A DNA stretch of 12,512 nt from VGDP01 sp040905845 (GTDB lineage: Bacteria > Pseudomonadota > Alphaproteobacteria > SP197): positions 1 through 12,512 of the forward strand of contig JBBDQV010000011.1 of the NCBI GenBank assembly GCA_040905845.1. The letters run 5' to 3'. The notes beneath the pieces were generated by a model. It had not been told where the DNA came from. It saw nothing but the letters and a program-made list of their open reading frames with translations, and made no database searches. Shown here piece by piece: positions 1 through 7,385 of this stretch (position 1 is the stretch's first letter; each line of letters starts with the position of its first letter). The position numbers were made by a program, and so were the translations under genes.

Positions 1-1891
1 CCGTGAGCGGCGCCTCGGCGAGCACCGTGTCGGCGATCAGCTCGGCGTGGACGCCGCCGAACCCGGCGAGCACGACCGGGCCGAACTGCGGGTCGCGCAT
101 CAGCCCCAGGATCAGCTCCGCCTCGCCTTTGACCATGGCGGCGATCAAACAGCCTTCGGGCGCCACGCCGACCCGGTCGCGCACGTCGCGATCGATGCGC
201 CGCCAAGCCTCGCGCACCGCGGCCTCGTCGTCGAGGCCGAGCGCGACGCCAGCGGCGTCGCTCTTGTGGCTCAACGCGCGGGCGACCGCCTTCAGCGCGA
301 CCGGGAAGCCGATGGCGCGGGCGTGCGCCACGGCCTCCTCTTCGCTCGCGGCGAAACGTTCCTCGGGCACCTTCAGCCCGTAGGCGGCGATCAGCGCCTT
401 GGCCTCCGGTTCGCTCAACGCGCCGTCCGCCTGGGGGGGCAGCGCGGCGCGGGGCAGGGGCATGCCGGCCTGTGGGGGCGGCGCCGGCGCGCGCGTCCGC
501 GCCGCGCCGCCGATGGCGGACCAGCCGGCGAGGGCGCGCACGGCTTCGTCGAGCGTGTCCAAGCAGAGCAGGTCGCGCTCGGCGATGGCCCGCCTGGCCT
601 CCTCGCCCGCGGTGCCCGGCATCATCACGAACACGGTCGGCTTGCCCGAGTCGCGCGCCGGCTCGGCCACCGAAATGGCGATTTCGTCGAGCATCGGCGC
701 GGTGGTCAGCACCACGAGCAGCGCGCCGATCGCCGGGTCGGCGGCGAGCGTCGCCATGGCGTCGCGGCCGACGTCGCCGTAATCGCCCTCGCGCCGGCCG
801 CCGAGGTCGAGCGGATTGCCGACCTGGTTCGGCATGAACGTCTGGCCGAGCCGGGCGCGTGTTACTTCGCCGAGCGCGCCGATGGTCAGGCCCGACCCGG
901 CGATGCGGTCGGCGGCGATGGCGGCGGCGCCGCCCGAGGTGGAGAGGATGCCGACGCCGCCTGCTGGCCCCGTGCCGTGGCGCACGGCGAGGCCGGCGCT
1001 TCGGATCATCGCATCCAGGTCATCCTGCAGCACGACGCCACGCCGCCGCGCCGCCGCCTCGAGCACGCGGTACGAGCCGGCGAGGCTCGCGGTGTGCGAA
1101 CGCGCCACCGCGACCCCCGCCTCGGTTCGCCCGGCCTTGACCATGACCATGGGCTTGCCGGCGTCCTGGGCGCGCTCGGCGGCGGCGAGGAACCTGATCG
1201 GGTCCTTGAAGCCCTCGGCGTAGAGGCAGATCGCGCGGGTCGCCGCGTCGTCGATCAGGAACTCGACGAAGTCCATGGCCTCGAGATCGGCCTGGTTGCC
1301 GACCGAGACCGCGAGGCTGAAGGCGAGCCCGTCATCGAGCGCGCGGTTGTAGAGCGTCGCCATCAGCGCGCCCGACTGGCTGACCAGCCCGATCGCGCCC
1401 CTGGTCAGCGGCGAAACTTCCATGGCCGGCGAGGAGTTGAGCGCGAGCCCGGCGTACGGGCTGATGAACCCGAGGCAGTTCGGCCCGATGATCCGCATGC
1501 CGGCGGCGCGCGCGATGGCGACCACGCGATCCTGGCGCGCCGCGCCCTCGGCGCCGACCTCGGCGAACTGCGAGGTGATGATCACCGCCGCGCCGGCGCC
1601 CGCGGCGGCGCAGTCCTCGATGCTGGCGAGCAGGAGCGGCCGGGGCACCGCGATGATCGCCACGTCGACCGGCTCGCCGGCGTCCGCCAGGCGCGGGAAC
1701 GCGGGCAGGCCCAAGAGCGCCGGCCGGTTCGGGTTGATCGGCACGATGCGCCCGGCGTAGCGGTGGTGCAGCACGTTGCGCAGCACCCGGCCGCCGAATT
1801 TGCGCGCGTCCTCCGAGGCGCCGATGACCGCGACCGAGGCGGGCCGCGCGATCCGTTCGATCGCAAGCCGCGGCGGCGGCCACGGCGTCAT
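1..1891 (-). CDS. NDP-forming acyl-CoA (acetyl-CoA) synthetase, fused alpha-beta type, C-terminus cut off by window edge
   Basis: Predicted to interconvert an acyl-CoA plus NDP and phosphate with the free acid, CoA and NTP, in the cytoplasm. The 630 visible codons show, in order: an N-terminal CoA-binding Rossmann domain (about residues 1-135, with VAVIGASEDARKFGG near the start); a succinyl-CoA-ligase-like domain containing SHTASLAGS, whose His266 matches the phosphorylated histidine of the family; a second ligase-type domain; and the start of an ATP-grasp domain (from about residue 490) with HKSD at residues 542-545. That second histidine matches the position proposed in archaeal two-subunit enzymes to carry phosphate to the nucleotide site. 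The family is usually about 700 residues, so roughly 70 are missing. The ATG overlaps the upstream crotonase stop codon as TGATG, which implies translational coupling. The acyl substrate cannot be read from the sequence. Confidence 0.9.
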   Translation of the reverse strand, partial: MTPWPPPRLAIERIARPASVAVIGASEDARKFGGRVLRNVLHHRYAGRIVPINPNRPALLGLPAFPRLADAGEPVDVAIIAVPRPLLLASIEDCAAAGAGAAVIITSQFAEVGAEGAARQDRVVAIARAAGMRIIGPNCLGFISPYAGLALNSSPAMEVSPLTRGAIGLVSQSGALMATLYNRALDDGLAFSLAVSVGNQADLEAMDFVEFLIDDAATRAICLYAEGFKDPIRFLAAAERAQDAGKPMVMVKAGRTEAGVAVARSHTASLAGSYRVLEAAARRRGVVLQDDLDAMIRSAGLAVRHGTGPAGGVGILSTSGGAAAIAADRIAGSGLTIGALGEVTRARLGQTFMPNQVGNPLDLGGRREGDYGDVGRDAMATLAADPAIGALLVVLTTAPMLDEIAISVAEPARDSGKPTVFVMMPGTAGEEARRAIAERDLLCLDTLDEAVRALAGWSAIGGAARTRAPAPPPQAGMPLPRAALPPQADGALSEPEAKALIAAYGLKVPEERFAASEEEAVAHARAIGFPVALKAVARALSHKSDAAGVALGLDDEAAVREAWRRIDRDVRDRVGVAPEGCLIAAMVKGEAELILGLMRDPQFGPVVLAGFGGVHAELIADTVLAEAPLT

Positions 1892-2646
1892 CAGCGGCCC
1901 TTGAACCGGGGCTTGCGCTTGGCGATCGCGGCGGCGACGCCCTCCTTGGCGTCCTCGCTCGACATGACGCGGCCGACCTCGCGCCGGGCGATGCCGGACG
2001 TTTCGGACGGCCCCTTGGGCAGGATCGAGTCGGCGACGAACCGCTTGAGCATGGCCGTGACCAGCGGCGCGTGGCCGGCCAGCGCCTCGGCCAGCGCGCG
2101 GGCCGTCGCCAGATGCTCGCCCGCCGGCACGACGCGGTTGACGAGCCCCGCCTCGTAGGCCCGGCGCGCGTCGATCGTCTCGCCGAGCAGCATCAGCTCC
2201 ATGGCGATCTTGTGGGGGACGCGCCCGGCCAGCCCGGCGATCATGCCGCCGCTGAGCCCCAGCTTCGCCTCGGGGTAGCTGAAGCGCGCGGTCGCGTCGG
2301 CGACCGCCAGGTCCGCCATCATGACCAGGATGACCCCGCCGCCGATGCAGTGGCCGTGCACCGCGGCAACGAGCGGCTTGTCGAGCACGACGCCGACGCC
2401 CGGGACGCAGCGGGCGAGCTCGGGCACGTCATTGACGTCGGCGCCGGCGGTGAACGCGCGCGCGCCCGCGCCCGCGAGCACGCCGACGCGATCGTCGCCG
2501 TCGTTGAGCCGCGCGAAGGCGGCGCGCAAGGCCTCGCACACCCGCGTGTCGATGGCGTTCAGCTTGTCGGGGCGGTTGAGCGTGATCGTCGCGACCCCGC
2601 CTTCGGATGAATAGGTCACGACCTCGCTTGCCACATTGCTTGCCAC
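1891..2646 (-). CDS. Enoyl-CoA hydratase/isomerase (crotonase) family protein lacking one catalytic Glu
   Basis: A crotonase-fold protein of 251 residues from the GTG start at 2646. It shows the N-terminal GGVATITLNRPDKLNAI motif, the first oxyanion-hole segment AFTAGADV, the second one HGHCIGGG, and FSYPEAKLGL. In rat enoyl-CoA hydratase two glutamates (144 and 164) activate water. Here the second is kept (Glu126) but the first is Ile (GGGVIL, residue 106), so simple hydratase activity is doubtful; an isomerase, a hydrolase-like or another crotonase reaction is possible. The loop between the two oxyanion segments is also shorter than usual. I chose GTG 2646 because GGAGGG lies just upstream; an ATG at 2694 would add 16 residues unlike the family and has no such site. 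It shares an operon with the acyl-CoA synthetase, so it likely acts on an acyl-CoA made or used by that enzyme. Confidence 0.85.
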   Translation of the reverse strand: MASNVASEVVTYSSEGGVATITLNRPDKLNAIDTRVCEALRAAFARLNDGDDRVGVLAGAGARAFTAGADVNDVPELARCVPGVGVVLDKPLVAAVHGHCIGGGVILVMMADLAVADATARFSYPEAKLGLSGGMIAGLAGRVPHKIAMELMLLGETIDARRAYEAGLVNRVVPAGEHLATARALAEALAGHAPLVTAMLKRFVADSILPKGPSETSGIARREVGRVMSSEDAKEGVAAAIAKRKPRFKGR

Positions 2647-2650
2647 ATTG
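2627..2650. repeat. 12-bp perfect tandem duplication over the crotonase start
   Basis: The unit CTTGCCACATTG occurs twice, at 2627-2638 and 2639-2650. Read on the minus strand it duplicates the start region, giving two in-frame GTG codons (2646 and 2634) and repeating the residues VASN/VASE. Only the first GTG is at normal distance from the ribosome binding site. Confidence 0.95.
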
Positions 2651-2656
2651 CCCTCC
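2651..2656 (-). promoter_or_regulatory. Ribosome binding site of the crotonase gene
   Basis: GGAGGG on the minus strand. The GGAGG core is five bases before the GTG at 2646. This site decides the start codon: the ATG at 2694 lies upstream of it, and the second GTG (2634) is too far away. Confidence 0.65.
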
Positions 2657-2715
2657 GGTTCGGCGCGGCACGATCGGGCATCCCACGCGGCCATGCAACC
2701 GTCCCTTCGGGCGGG

Positions 2716-2744
2716 TTGACAGGGCTCCGCCCGCCGGGCTTGCT
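2716..2744 (+). promoter_or_regulatory. Possible promoter of the amidase gene (weak)
   Basis: A perfect TTGACA -35 hexamer at 2716-2721 lies in the divergent gap. The hexamer 17 bases downstream (CTTGCT, 2739-2744) is a poor -10 match, and the ATG is so close that the transcript would be nearly leaderless. The amidase also has no clear Shine-Dalgarno sequence, which would fit a leaderless message. Offered as tentative only. Confidence 0.25.
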
Positions 2745-2750
2745 CGGGCC

Positions 2751-4253
2751 ATGAGCGAGGAGCCCAAGCCCGCGGCTGAGACGCCGCCCGTGCCGCTCGA
2801 TCCCGAGCCCGAAACGCCGGCCGTCGCCGCGCCGCCGAAGGAGCTGCCCGGCGAGGACGTGGCCTGGCTGTCGGCCGCCGAGCTGGTCGCGGCGTACCGC
2901 GCGCGGCGGCTGTCCCCGGCCGAGGTGGTCAACGCGGTCCAGCTGCGCATCGAGGCGCTCAACGGTCGGCTCAACGCCTTCTGCTGGCGCGACAACGCCA
3001 AGGCGCTCGAAGCGGCGAAGGCGTCCGAGGCGCGCTGGGCGGCGGGCGAACCCATGGGCCCGCTCGACGGCGTTCCGACCTCGATCAAGGATGTGCTGCT
3101 GCTCGCGGGCTCGCCGACCCTGCGCGGCTCCAAGACCGTCGACCGCTGGCAGAAGTGGGAGGAGGACGCGCCTGCGGTCGCCCGCCTGCGCGAGGCCGGG
3201 GCGATCTTTGTCGGCAAGACGACGACGCCCGAGTTCGGCTGGAAAGGCGTCACCGACAGCCCCAAGACCGGGATCACCCGCAACCCGTGGGACCTCGAGC
3301 GCACGCCCGGCGGCTCCTCGGGCGGCTCATCGTCGGCGCTCGCCGCCGGTCTGGGGCCGCTGACCGTCGGCACCGACGGCGGCGGCTCGATCCGCATCCC
3401 GTGCGGCTTCACCGGCACGTTCGGGCTCAAGCCGACGTTCGGCCGCGTGCCAGTTTATCCGCCGAGCCCGTTCGGCACGCTCGCCCACGTCGGGCCGATG
3501 ACCCGCACGGTGACCGACGCCGCGCTGATGATGAACGTGCTCGCCCGGCCCGACGGTCGCGACTGGTACGCCCTGCCGCCGGACGACCGGGACTATCTGG
3601 ACGGCCTCGACGGCGGGGTCGAAGGCTTGCGCGTCGCGTTCAGCCCGAACCTCGGGTTCGTCCGGGTCGATCCCGACGTGGCGGCGGCGGTGGCGCGCGC
3701 CGTCGCCGTGCTCGGCGAGCTCGGCGCCGTGGTCGAAGCGGTCGACCCCGGCTTCGCCAACCCGCAGGAGACGTTCCGCACGCTCTGGTACGCCGGCGCC
3801 GCCGCGCTGTTGCGCACGATCAGCGCGCAGAAGCGCCGGCAGGTCGATCCCGGCCTGTTGGAGATCGTCGCCGAGGGCGAACGCTCGAGCGCGCTCGACG
3901 TCATCCTGGCCGAGAAGGCGCGCGCCGTCCTCGGCGTGGCGCTGAACCGGTTCCACGAGCGCTTCGACCTCCTGGTCACGCCGACGCTCCCGATCGTCGC
4001 GTTCGGGGCGGGGCGCGAGGTGCCCGAGGGCTGGTGGCATCCGCGCTGGTTCACCTGGACGCCGTTCACCTACCCCTTCAACCTGACGCGCCAACCGGCG
4101 GCGAGCGTGCCCTGCGGGTTTTCGCCCGACGGATTGCCCATTGGCCTGCAGATCGTCGGCGCGCAGGGCGCGGACGCCCTCGTGCTGCGCGCCGCGCGGG
4201 CGCTCGAGCAGGCCCTGCCGTGGGCCGACCGCAAGCCACGGCTCACGGTCTGA
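2751..4253 (+). CDS. Amidase-signature family hydrolase (stand-alone GatA-like amidase)
   Basis: A 500-residue amidase predicted to hydrolyse a C-N amide bond; the substrate is unknown. The full Ser-cisSer-Lys triad is visible: Lys113 in SIKDV, cis-Ser189 in the GGSSGGSS glycine/serine stretch, and nucleophile Ser213 in GTDGGGSIR. The spacings (76 and 24 residues) are almost identical to those of mammalian fatty acid amide hydrolase (75 and 24). GatB and GatC genes are not adjacent, so a role in tRNA amidotransfer is unlikely. The first 36 residues are rich in Pro, Glu and Ala and look disordered. A GTG at 2859 (Val37), where homology seems to begin, is an alternative start. The gene is divergent from the crotonase operon. 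An 80-bp palindromic element lies just downstream of its stop. Confidence 0.88.
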   Translation: MSEEPKPAAETPPVPLDPEPETPAVAAPPKELPGEDVAWLSAAELVAAYRARRLSPAEVVNAVQLRIEALNGRLNAFCWRDNAKALEAAKASEARWAAGEPMGPLDGVPTSIKDVLLLAGSPTLRGSKTVDRWQKWEEDAPAVARLREAGAIFVGKTTTPEFGWKGVTDSPKTGITRNPWDLERTPGGSSGGSSSALAAGLGPLTVGTDGGGSIRIPCGFTGTFGLKPTFGRVPVYPPSPFGTLAHVGPMTRTVTDAALMMNVLARPDGRDWYALPPDDRDYLDGLDGGVEGLRVAFSPNLGFVRVDPDVAAAVARAVAVLGELGAVVEAVDPGFANPQETFRTLWYAGAAALLRTISAQKRRQVDPGLLEIVAEGERSSALDVILAEKARAVLGVALNRFHERFDLLVTPTLPIVAFGAGREVPEGWWHPRWFTWTPFTYPFNLTRQPAASVPCGFSPDGLPIGLQIVGAQGADALVLRAARALEQALPWADRKPRLTV

Positions 4254-4305
4254 GGCTCGTGGATTCGATCGGACATCAGGCGGCCATGGTGCGTGTTTCC
4301 TTCCG

Positions 4306-4385
4306 CGTCATGGCCGGGCGAAGTCCCGGCCATCCACGGCGGCGCCCCAAGGCCGTGGATGCGCGGGACAAGCCCGCGCATGACG
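4306..4385. repeat. 80-bp four-way cloverleaf palindromic intergenic element (alphaproteobacterial REP-like)
   Basis: Every base fits one secondary structure. The outer stem is CGTCAT (4306-4311) with ATGACG (4380-4385). Hairpin 1 pairs 4312-4318 with 4325-4331 around a six-base loop. Hairpin 2 pairs 4332-4340 with 4352-4360 around an eleven-base loop. Hairpin 3 pairs 4361-4367 with 4373-4379 around a five-base loop. All stems are perfect and no base is left unpaired at the junction. Translated on the minus strand it gives RGLVPRIH...WMAGTSPGHD, a string I remember from many spurious alphaproteobacterial 'hypothetical proteins', so this is probably one copy of a dispersed family. It could affect transcript ends between the amidase and the carboxypeptidase gene. 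No poly-T tract follows, so a simple terminator is not evident. Confidence 0.85.
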
Positions 4386-4422
4386 GTGTGGGTATGGTTC
4401 GTCCGAGTCATGCCATTCGGCG

Positions 4423-4438
4423 TTAACCGTATCCTAAC
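4423..4438 (+). promoter_or_regulatory. Near-consensus CtrA binding site
   Basis: TTAACCGTATCCTAAC matches the alphaproteobacterial cell-cycle regulator box TTAA-N7-TTAAC with one mismatch (the second half is CTAAC). It lies upstream of a peptidoglycan carboxypeptidase, the sort of gene CtrA often controls. It is more than 80 bases upstream of the predicted sigma70 promoter, farther than usual for direct activation, so either another start site is used or the match is chance. Confidence 0.4.
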
Positions 4439-4525
4439 CTCGATTCGGCAGGATCGACCTCGTGAAGGCTCGGGTCTCGACCTTGGGGCCACGATCTAGG
4501 GCTGGGGAATCACCTTGCTTTTCCA

Positions 4526-4555
4526 TGGACAAGCCGCCCGACCCTCACCCATACT
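4526..4555 (+). promoter_or_regulatory. Predicted sigma70-type promoter of the carboxypeptidase gene
   Basis: TGGACA (4526-4531, five of six -35 bases) and CATACT (4550-4555, four of six -10 bases) are separated by 18 bases. The implied transcript starts near 4562 and has a leader of about 30 bases containing GGAGGGG at 4572-4578. The stretch 4386-4525 before it holds the CtrA-like box and no gene I can support. Confidence 0.4.
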
Positions 4556-4591
4556 TTCACTTCTGAACCTCGGAGGGGTTTGAGCCAAGCC

Positions 4592-5830
4592 ATGCGGGGA
4601 TGGCGGCCAAGACGATTCCTTCCGGCGGGGCGCGCGATGGCCGTCCTGCTTGGCCTCGTCGCGGCGCTGGTCTGGCTCGGGTTCGGGCCGACGGCGCGGG
4701 CCGATTACGCGGCGCTGGTGGTCGATGCCGCGACCCAGCGGGTGCTGCTCGACCGCAACGCCGACGCCAGGATGTACCCCGCCTCGCTGACCAAGATGAT
4801 GACGCTCTACCTCGTCTTCGAGGCGCTCGAGCAGGGTCGGCTCGGGCTCGACGACCGGTTCACCGTGTCCGCCAACGCGGCGTCGCAGCCGCCGACCAAG
4901 ATCGGGCTCAAGGCGGGCCAGACCATCAAGGTGCGCGACGCCATCCTCGCCCTGGTCACGCGCTCGGCCAACGACGTCGCCACCGTGATCGCCGAAGGGC
5001 TGGGCGGCACGGAGCCGAAGTTCGGCCGCTTGATGACCGAGAAGGCGCGCGCGCTCGGCATGCGCGATACGACGTTCCGCAACGCCTCGGGCCTGCCCGA
5101 CCCGGCCATGATCACGACCGCGCGCGACATGATCCGGCTCGCCATCGCGCTCAAGCGGGATTTCCCGAGCCACTACAAGTTCTTCTCGGCCCGCTCGTTC
5201 ACCTGGAAGGGGACCACCTTCCGCAACCACAACCACCTGCTCGGCGAGTACAAGGGGATGGACGGGCTCAAGACCGGCTTCACCCGCGCCGCCGGCTGGA
5301 ACCTCGCGGCCTCGGCCGAGCGTGACGGTTGCCGGGTGGTCGCGGTGATCCTGGGCGGCGAATCGCGGATCTGGCGCGACCGCGAGATGGTTGGCTTGCT
5401 CGACCTCGGCTTCGAGCGCGCGACCGCGGCGCTCGCGCCGCTGCCCGGCGACAAGCCGATCGTCGCCGCGGTCAATTCGCCGGCCCTGCCGGCCGCGCCG
5501 CCGACCATCGAGACGATCCTGGCCGAGGTCGGCGCCGGCCCGAGCGAGGATCCGCCCGGCGGCTGGGGGATTCAGGTCGGCGCCTACGCCTCGGCCGAAT
5601 CGGCGAGCCGCGCGCTCGTTTACGCCGAGACCATCCTGCCGCCCGCGTTCGACAGCGCCGTCGCCCTGGTCATCGAGGTCCAGAGCCTCGCCGCGCCGCT
5701 CTACCGCGCGCGCTACGTCGGCGTGAACCGCACGGCGGCGACCCAGGCGTGCGCCGCGCTGGATGCGCGCGGCCAGCCGTGCGCGGTCGTCTACCACCGC
5801 TCCGACAGCGCCGCGCTCGGCGCGCCGTAA
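4592..5830 (+). CDS. D-alanyl-D-alanine carboxypeptidase (penicillin-binding protein, S11 family) with C-terminal SPOR domain
   Basis: A periplasmic DD-carboxypeptidase predicted to remove the terminal D-Ala of peptidoglycan stem peptides. Counting from the ATG, residues 1-37 form a signal peptide (RRF at the front, a hydrophobic core, then TARA before the likely cut). The three active-site motifs are complete: SLTK (Ser65, Lys68), SAN (125-127) and KTG (227-229). A linker follows, then a SPOR domain from about residue 325 (WGIQVGAYAS) to about 400, a module that binds glycan strands lacking stem peptides and often directs proteins to the division site. The length (412) suits a DacA/DacF-type enzyme plus SPOR. 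A TTG at 4580 is a possible earlier start: GGAGGGG is very close to the TTG and rather far from the ATG, so the start is not settled. A CtrA-like box upstream hints at cell-cycle control. Confidence 0.93.
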   Translation: MRGWRPRRFLPAGRAMAVLLGLVAALVWLGFGPTARADYAALVVDAATQRVLLDRNADARMYPASLTKMMTLYLVFEALEQGRLGLDDRFTVSANAASQPPTKIGLKAGQTIKVRDAILALVTRSANDVATVIAEGLGGTEPKFGRLMTEKARALGMRDTTFRNASGLPDPAMITTARDMIRLAIALKRDFPSHYKFFSARSFTWKGTTFRNHNHLLGEYKGMDGLKTGFTRAAGWNLAASAERDGCRVVAVILGGESRIWRDREMVGLLDLGFERATAALAPLPGDKPIVAAVNSPALPAAPPTIETILAEVGAGPSEDPPGGWGIQVGAYASAESASRALVYAETILPPAFDSAVALVIEVQSLAAPLYRARYVGVNRTAATQACAALDARGQPCAVVYHRSDSAALGAP

Positions 5831-5865
5831 CCGAGGCGCCTGTCCCGTCCCCGTACCGTGCGGGA

Positions 5866-5892
5866 TTGACGGCCGTCACACGTCCTTATGGT
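5866..5892 (+). promoter_or_regulatory. Possible promoter of the C13 peptidase gene
   Basis: TTGACG (5866-5871) and TATGGT (5887-5892) match the sigma70 boxes at five and four positions, but the 15-base spacer is short. A transcript starting near 5900 would have a leader of about 30 bases with GGGAGG before the ATG at 5929. Tentative. Confidence 0.3.
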
Positions 5893-5928
5893 CCCTCGGT
5901 GCACGATGGAGTCTTCAGGGAGGGCGTC

Positions 5929-7293
5929 ATGTCCCTTGCCAAGGCCATCGTCACGCTACCCGCCAACGCGCGTGGCGCCCTGCGGCTCGCCTTTTTCCTG
6001 AAAGTCGGGCGCGAGCGATTCGTGCTCGGTGCCGATCAGGCCGCGATCCTCCTGTTGCTCTACCTCGGACTCGGCGCGGCGTACGACTGGCTCGCGACGG
6101 AGCCCGAGCGCGTGTTCGACGCCTATGGGCTGAGCTATCACGTCACCACGCTGTTCATCTCGGTCGCTGGTACGTTCGTCATCGCCCGCTTGCTCGGCGC
6201 CGCCGCGACGTTCGGCGAGCTCCTGTGCCTCGGATTGCTTGCCGGCCTTGTACCGTCCGCCCTGATGGTCCCCTTGGCCCTGCTCGGTCCTGATCTAACC
6301 GACGCGACGTCGTCCATCATCCTCGGCGGCGCCGGCCTGGCCGCAATCGTCTGGTTCGTCCTCATCGGGGTACGCAGCGCGAGGTTGCTCTACGGCGTAG
6401 GGTGGCGCCACGCCGCGCTCGTCGTCGTCGCGGTCGATGCCGTGGCGTACGGAGCGATATGGGCCGTTCCCGAAACGAGCCTCTGGTACACCGCCTATGC
6501 CGTCGACGAGAGCTATGCCGACGACATCGACGTCGAGGCGACGTACTACGACCAGTCGCGCCTGCTGAGGTCGCACGCGATGGCGCTGGCCCCGCAGCGG
6601 CCCGGAATCCCCGACATCTATTTCCTCGGCTTCGCGGGCGATGCCGCCCAGGACGTATTCCTGAGCGAGGTGCGTGGGGCGCGGGCCGTGATGGACGAGC
6701 GTTTCGGCACGGGCGGGCGGTCGATGCTGCTGGTCAACAACGCGGCGACCGTCAGGACCAACCCGATCGCCAACCGGCGCAACCTGGTCGCCGCGCTCGG
6801 CGCCATCGCGGATCGGATGGACAAGGACGAGGACATCCTGTTCCTGTTTCTCACCTCCCATGGCTCGCCCGACGAGCTCTCTGTCGATTTCTGGCCGCTG
6901 CCGCTCGTCAACCTCACCGCCGCCGACCTGCGCCGGGGGCTCGATGCCTCGGGCATCAAGTGGCGGGTCGTCGTGATCTCGGCGTGCTATTCGGGCTCGT
7001 TCGTCGACGATCTGGCCGAGCCCAAGACCCTGGTCATCACGGCGGCCGCCGACAACGCCCTGTCCCACGGCTGCTCGGACGATCGCAGCTTCACCGAGTT
7101 CGGCGAGGCCTACTTCGAGCGGGCACTGCGCGAGACCACCTCGTTCGTCGCGGCGTTCCAGGCGGCGCGGGCCGCGATCGAGGACCGGGAAAAGGCCGAC
7201 GGCGTGACGCACTCGCGGCCCATGATCGCCCTCGGCGAGGCCATGGCCGGCAAGCTCGCCGATGTTGAACTTTCCCTTGCGGCGAAGGACTGA
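5929..7293 (+). CDS. Membrane-anchored C13-family (legumain-like) cysteine peptidase
   Basis: A 454-residue protein with two halves. Residues about 36-55, 70-90, 96-120, 128-148 and 160-181 look like five membrane segments. The soluble C-terminal half carries a clan-CD caspase-like core. A hydrophobic strand leads into LTSHGS (His311), and a second strand leads into SACYSGSF (Cys353). These match the catalytic His-Gly and Ala-Cys-x-Ser-Gly-Ser motifs of legumain (C13). Basic residues sit at the N-terminus, between segments 2 and 3, and between segments 4 and 5. Acidic loops sit on the other side. By the positive-inside rule the N-terminus is cytoplasmic and the peptidase domain periplasmic. 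The start ATG has GGGAGG upstream. Substrates, and whether it cuts or ligates, are unknown. It lies 98 bases after the carboxypeptidase gene, but it may have its own promoter. Confidence 0.85.
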   Translation: MSLAKAIVTLPANARGALRLAFFLKVGRERFVLGADQAAILLLLYLGLGAAYDWLATEPERVFDAYGLSYHVTTLFISVAGTFVIARLLGAAATFGELLCLGLLAGLVPSALMVPLALLGPDLTDATSSIILGGAGLAAIVWFVLIGVRSARLLYGVGWRHAALVVVAVDAVAYGAIWAVPETSLWYTAYAVDESYADDIDVEATYYDQSRLLRSHAMALAPQRPGIPDIYFLGFAGDAAQDVFLSEVRGARAVMDERFGTGGRSMLLVNNAATVRTNPIANRRNLVAALGAIADRMDKDEDILFLFLTSHGSPDELSVDFWPLPLVNLTAADLRRGLDASGIKWRVVVISACYSGSFVDDLAEPKTLVITAAADNALSHGCSDDRSFTEFGEAYFERALRETTSFVAAFQAARAAIEDREKADGVTHSRPMIALGEAMAGKLADVELSLAAKD

Positions 7294-7385
7294 CCCGCGC
7301 GTCGGCGTGTTTGATCGCTCTCCCGATGGACTCGCGGAAAAGGGTAGGGTGGCGGCCAGCCCGTCGCGCTCCCCACGGATGCCCC

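Noticed and set aside
47..2158. A 703-codon open frame on the plus strand opposite the acyl-CoA synthetase and crotonase genes.
   Set aside because: Its product is Arg/Gly/Ala/Asp-rich without any recognisable motif, a usual effect of high GC at third codon positions, while the opposite strand encodes two clear enzymes. Similar antisense frames at 4496-5797, 6295-7482, 7110-8825 and 11216-12511 were rejected for the same reason.
4306..4385. Cloverleaf fold considered as a tRNA gene.
   Set aside because: It has no T-loop GTTCRA motif, no anticodon arm of the right size and no acceptor-stem geometry; its stems are 6, 7, 9 and 7 bp with no linkers.
4070..4492. A minus-strand open frame containing MRGLVPRIHGLGAPPWMAG.
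   Set aside because: This is the translation of the 80-bp palindromic element plus the antisense of the amidase 3' end, not a gene.
5329..5928. Upstream extension of the C13 peptidase reading frame by 200 codons.
   Set aside because: The extension is an Arg-rich shadow of the carboxypeptidase gene. The ATG at 5929 has a good ribosome binding site and begins a sensible membrane protein.
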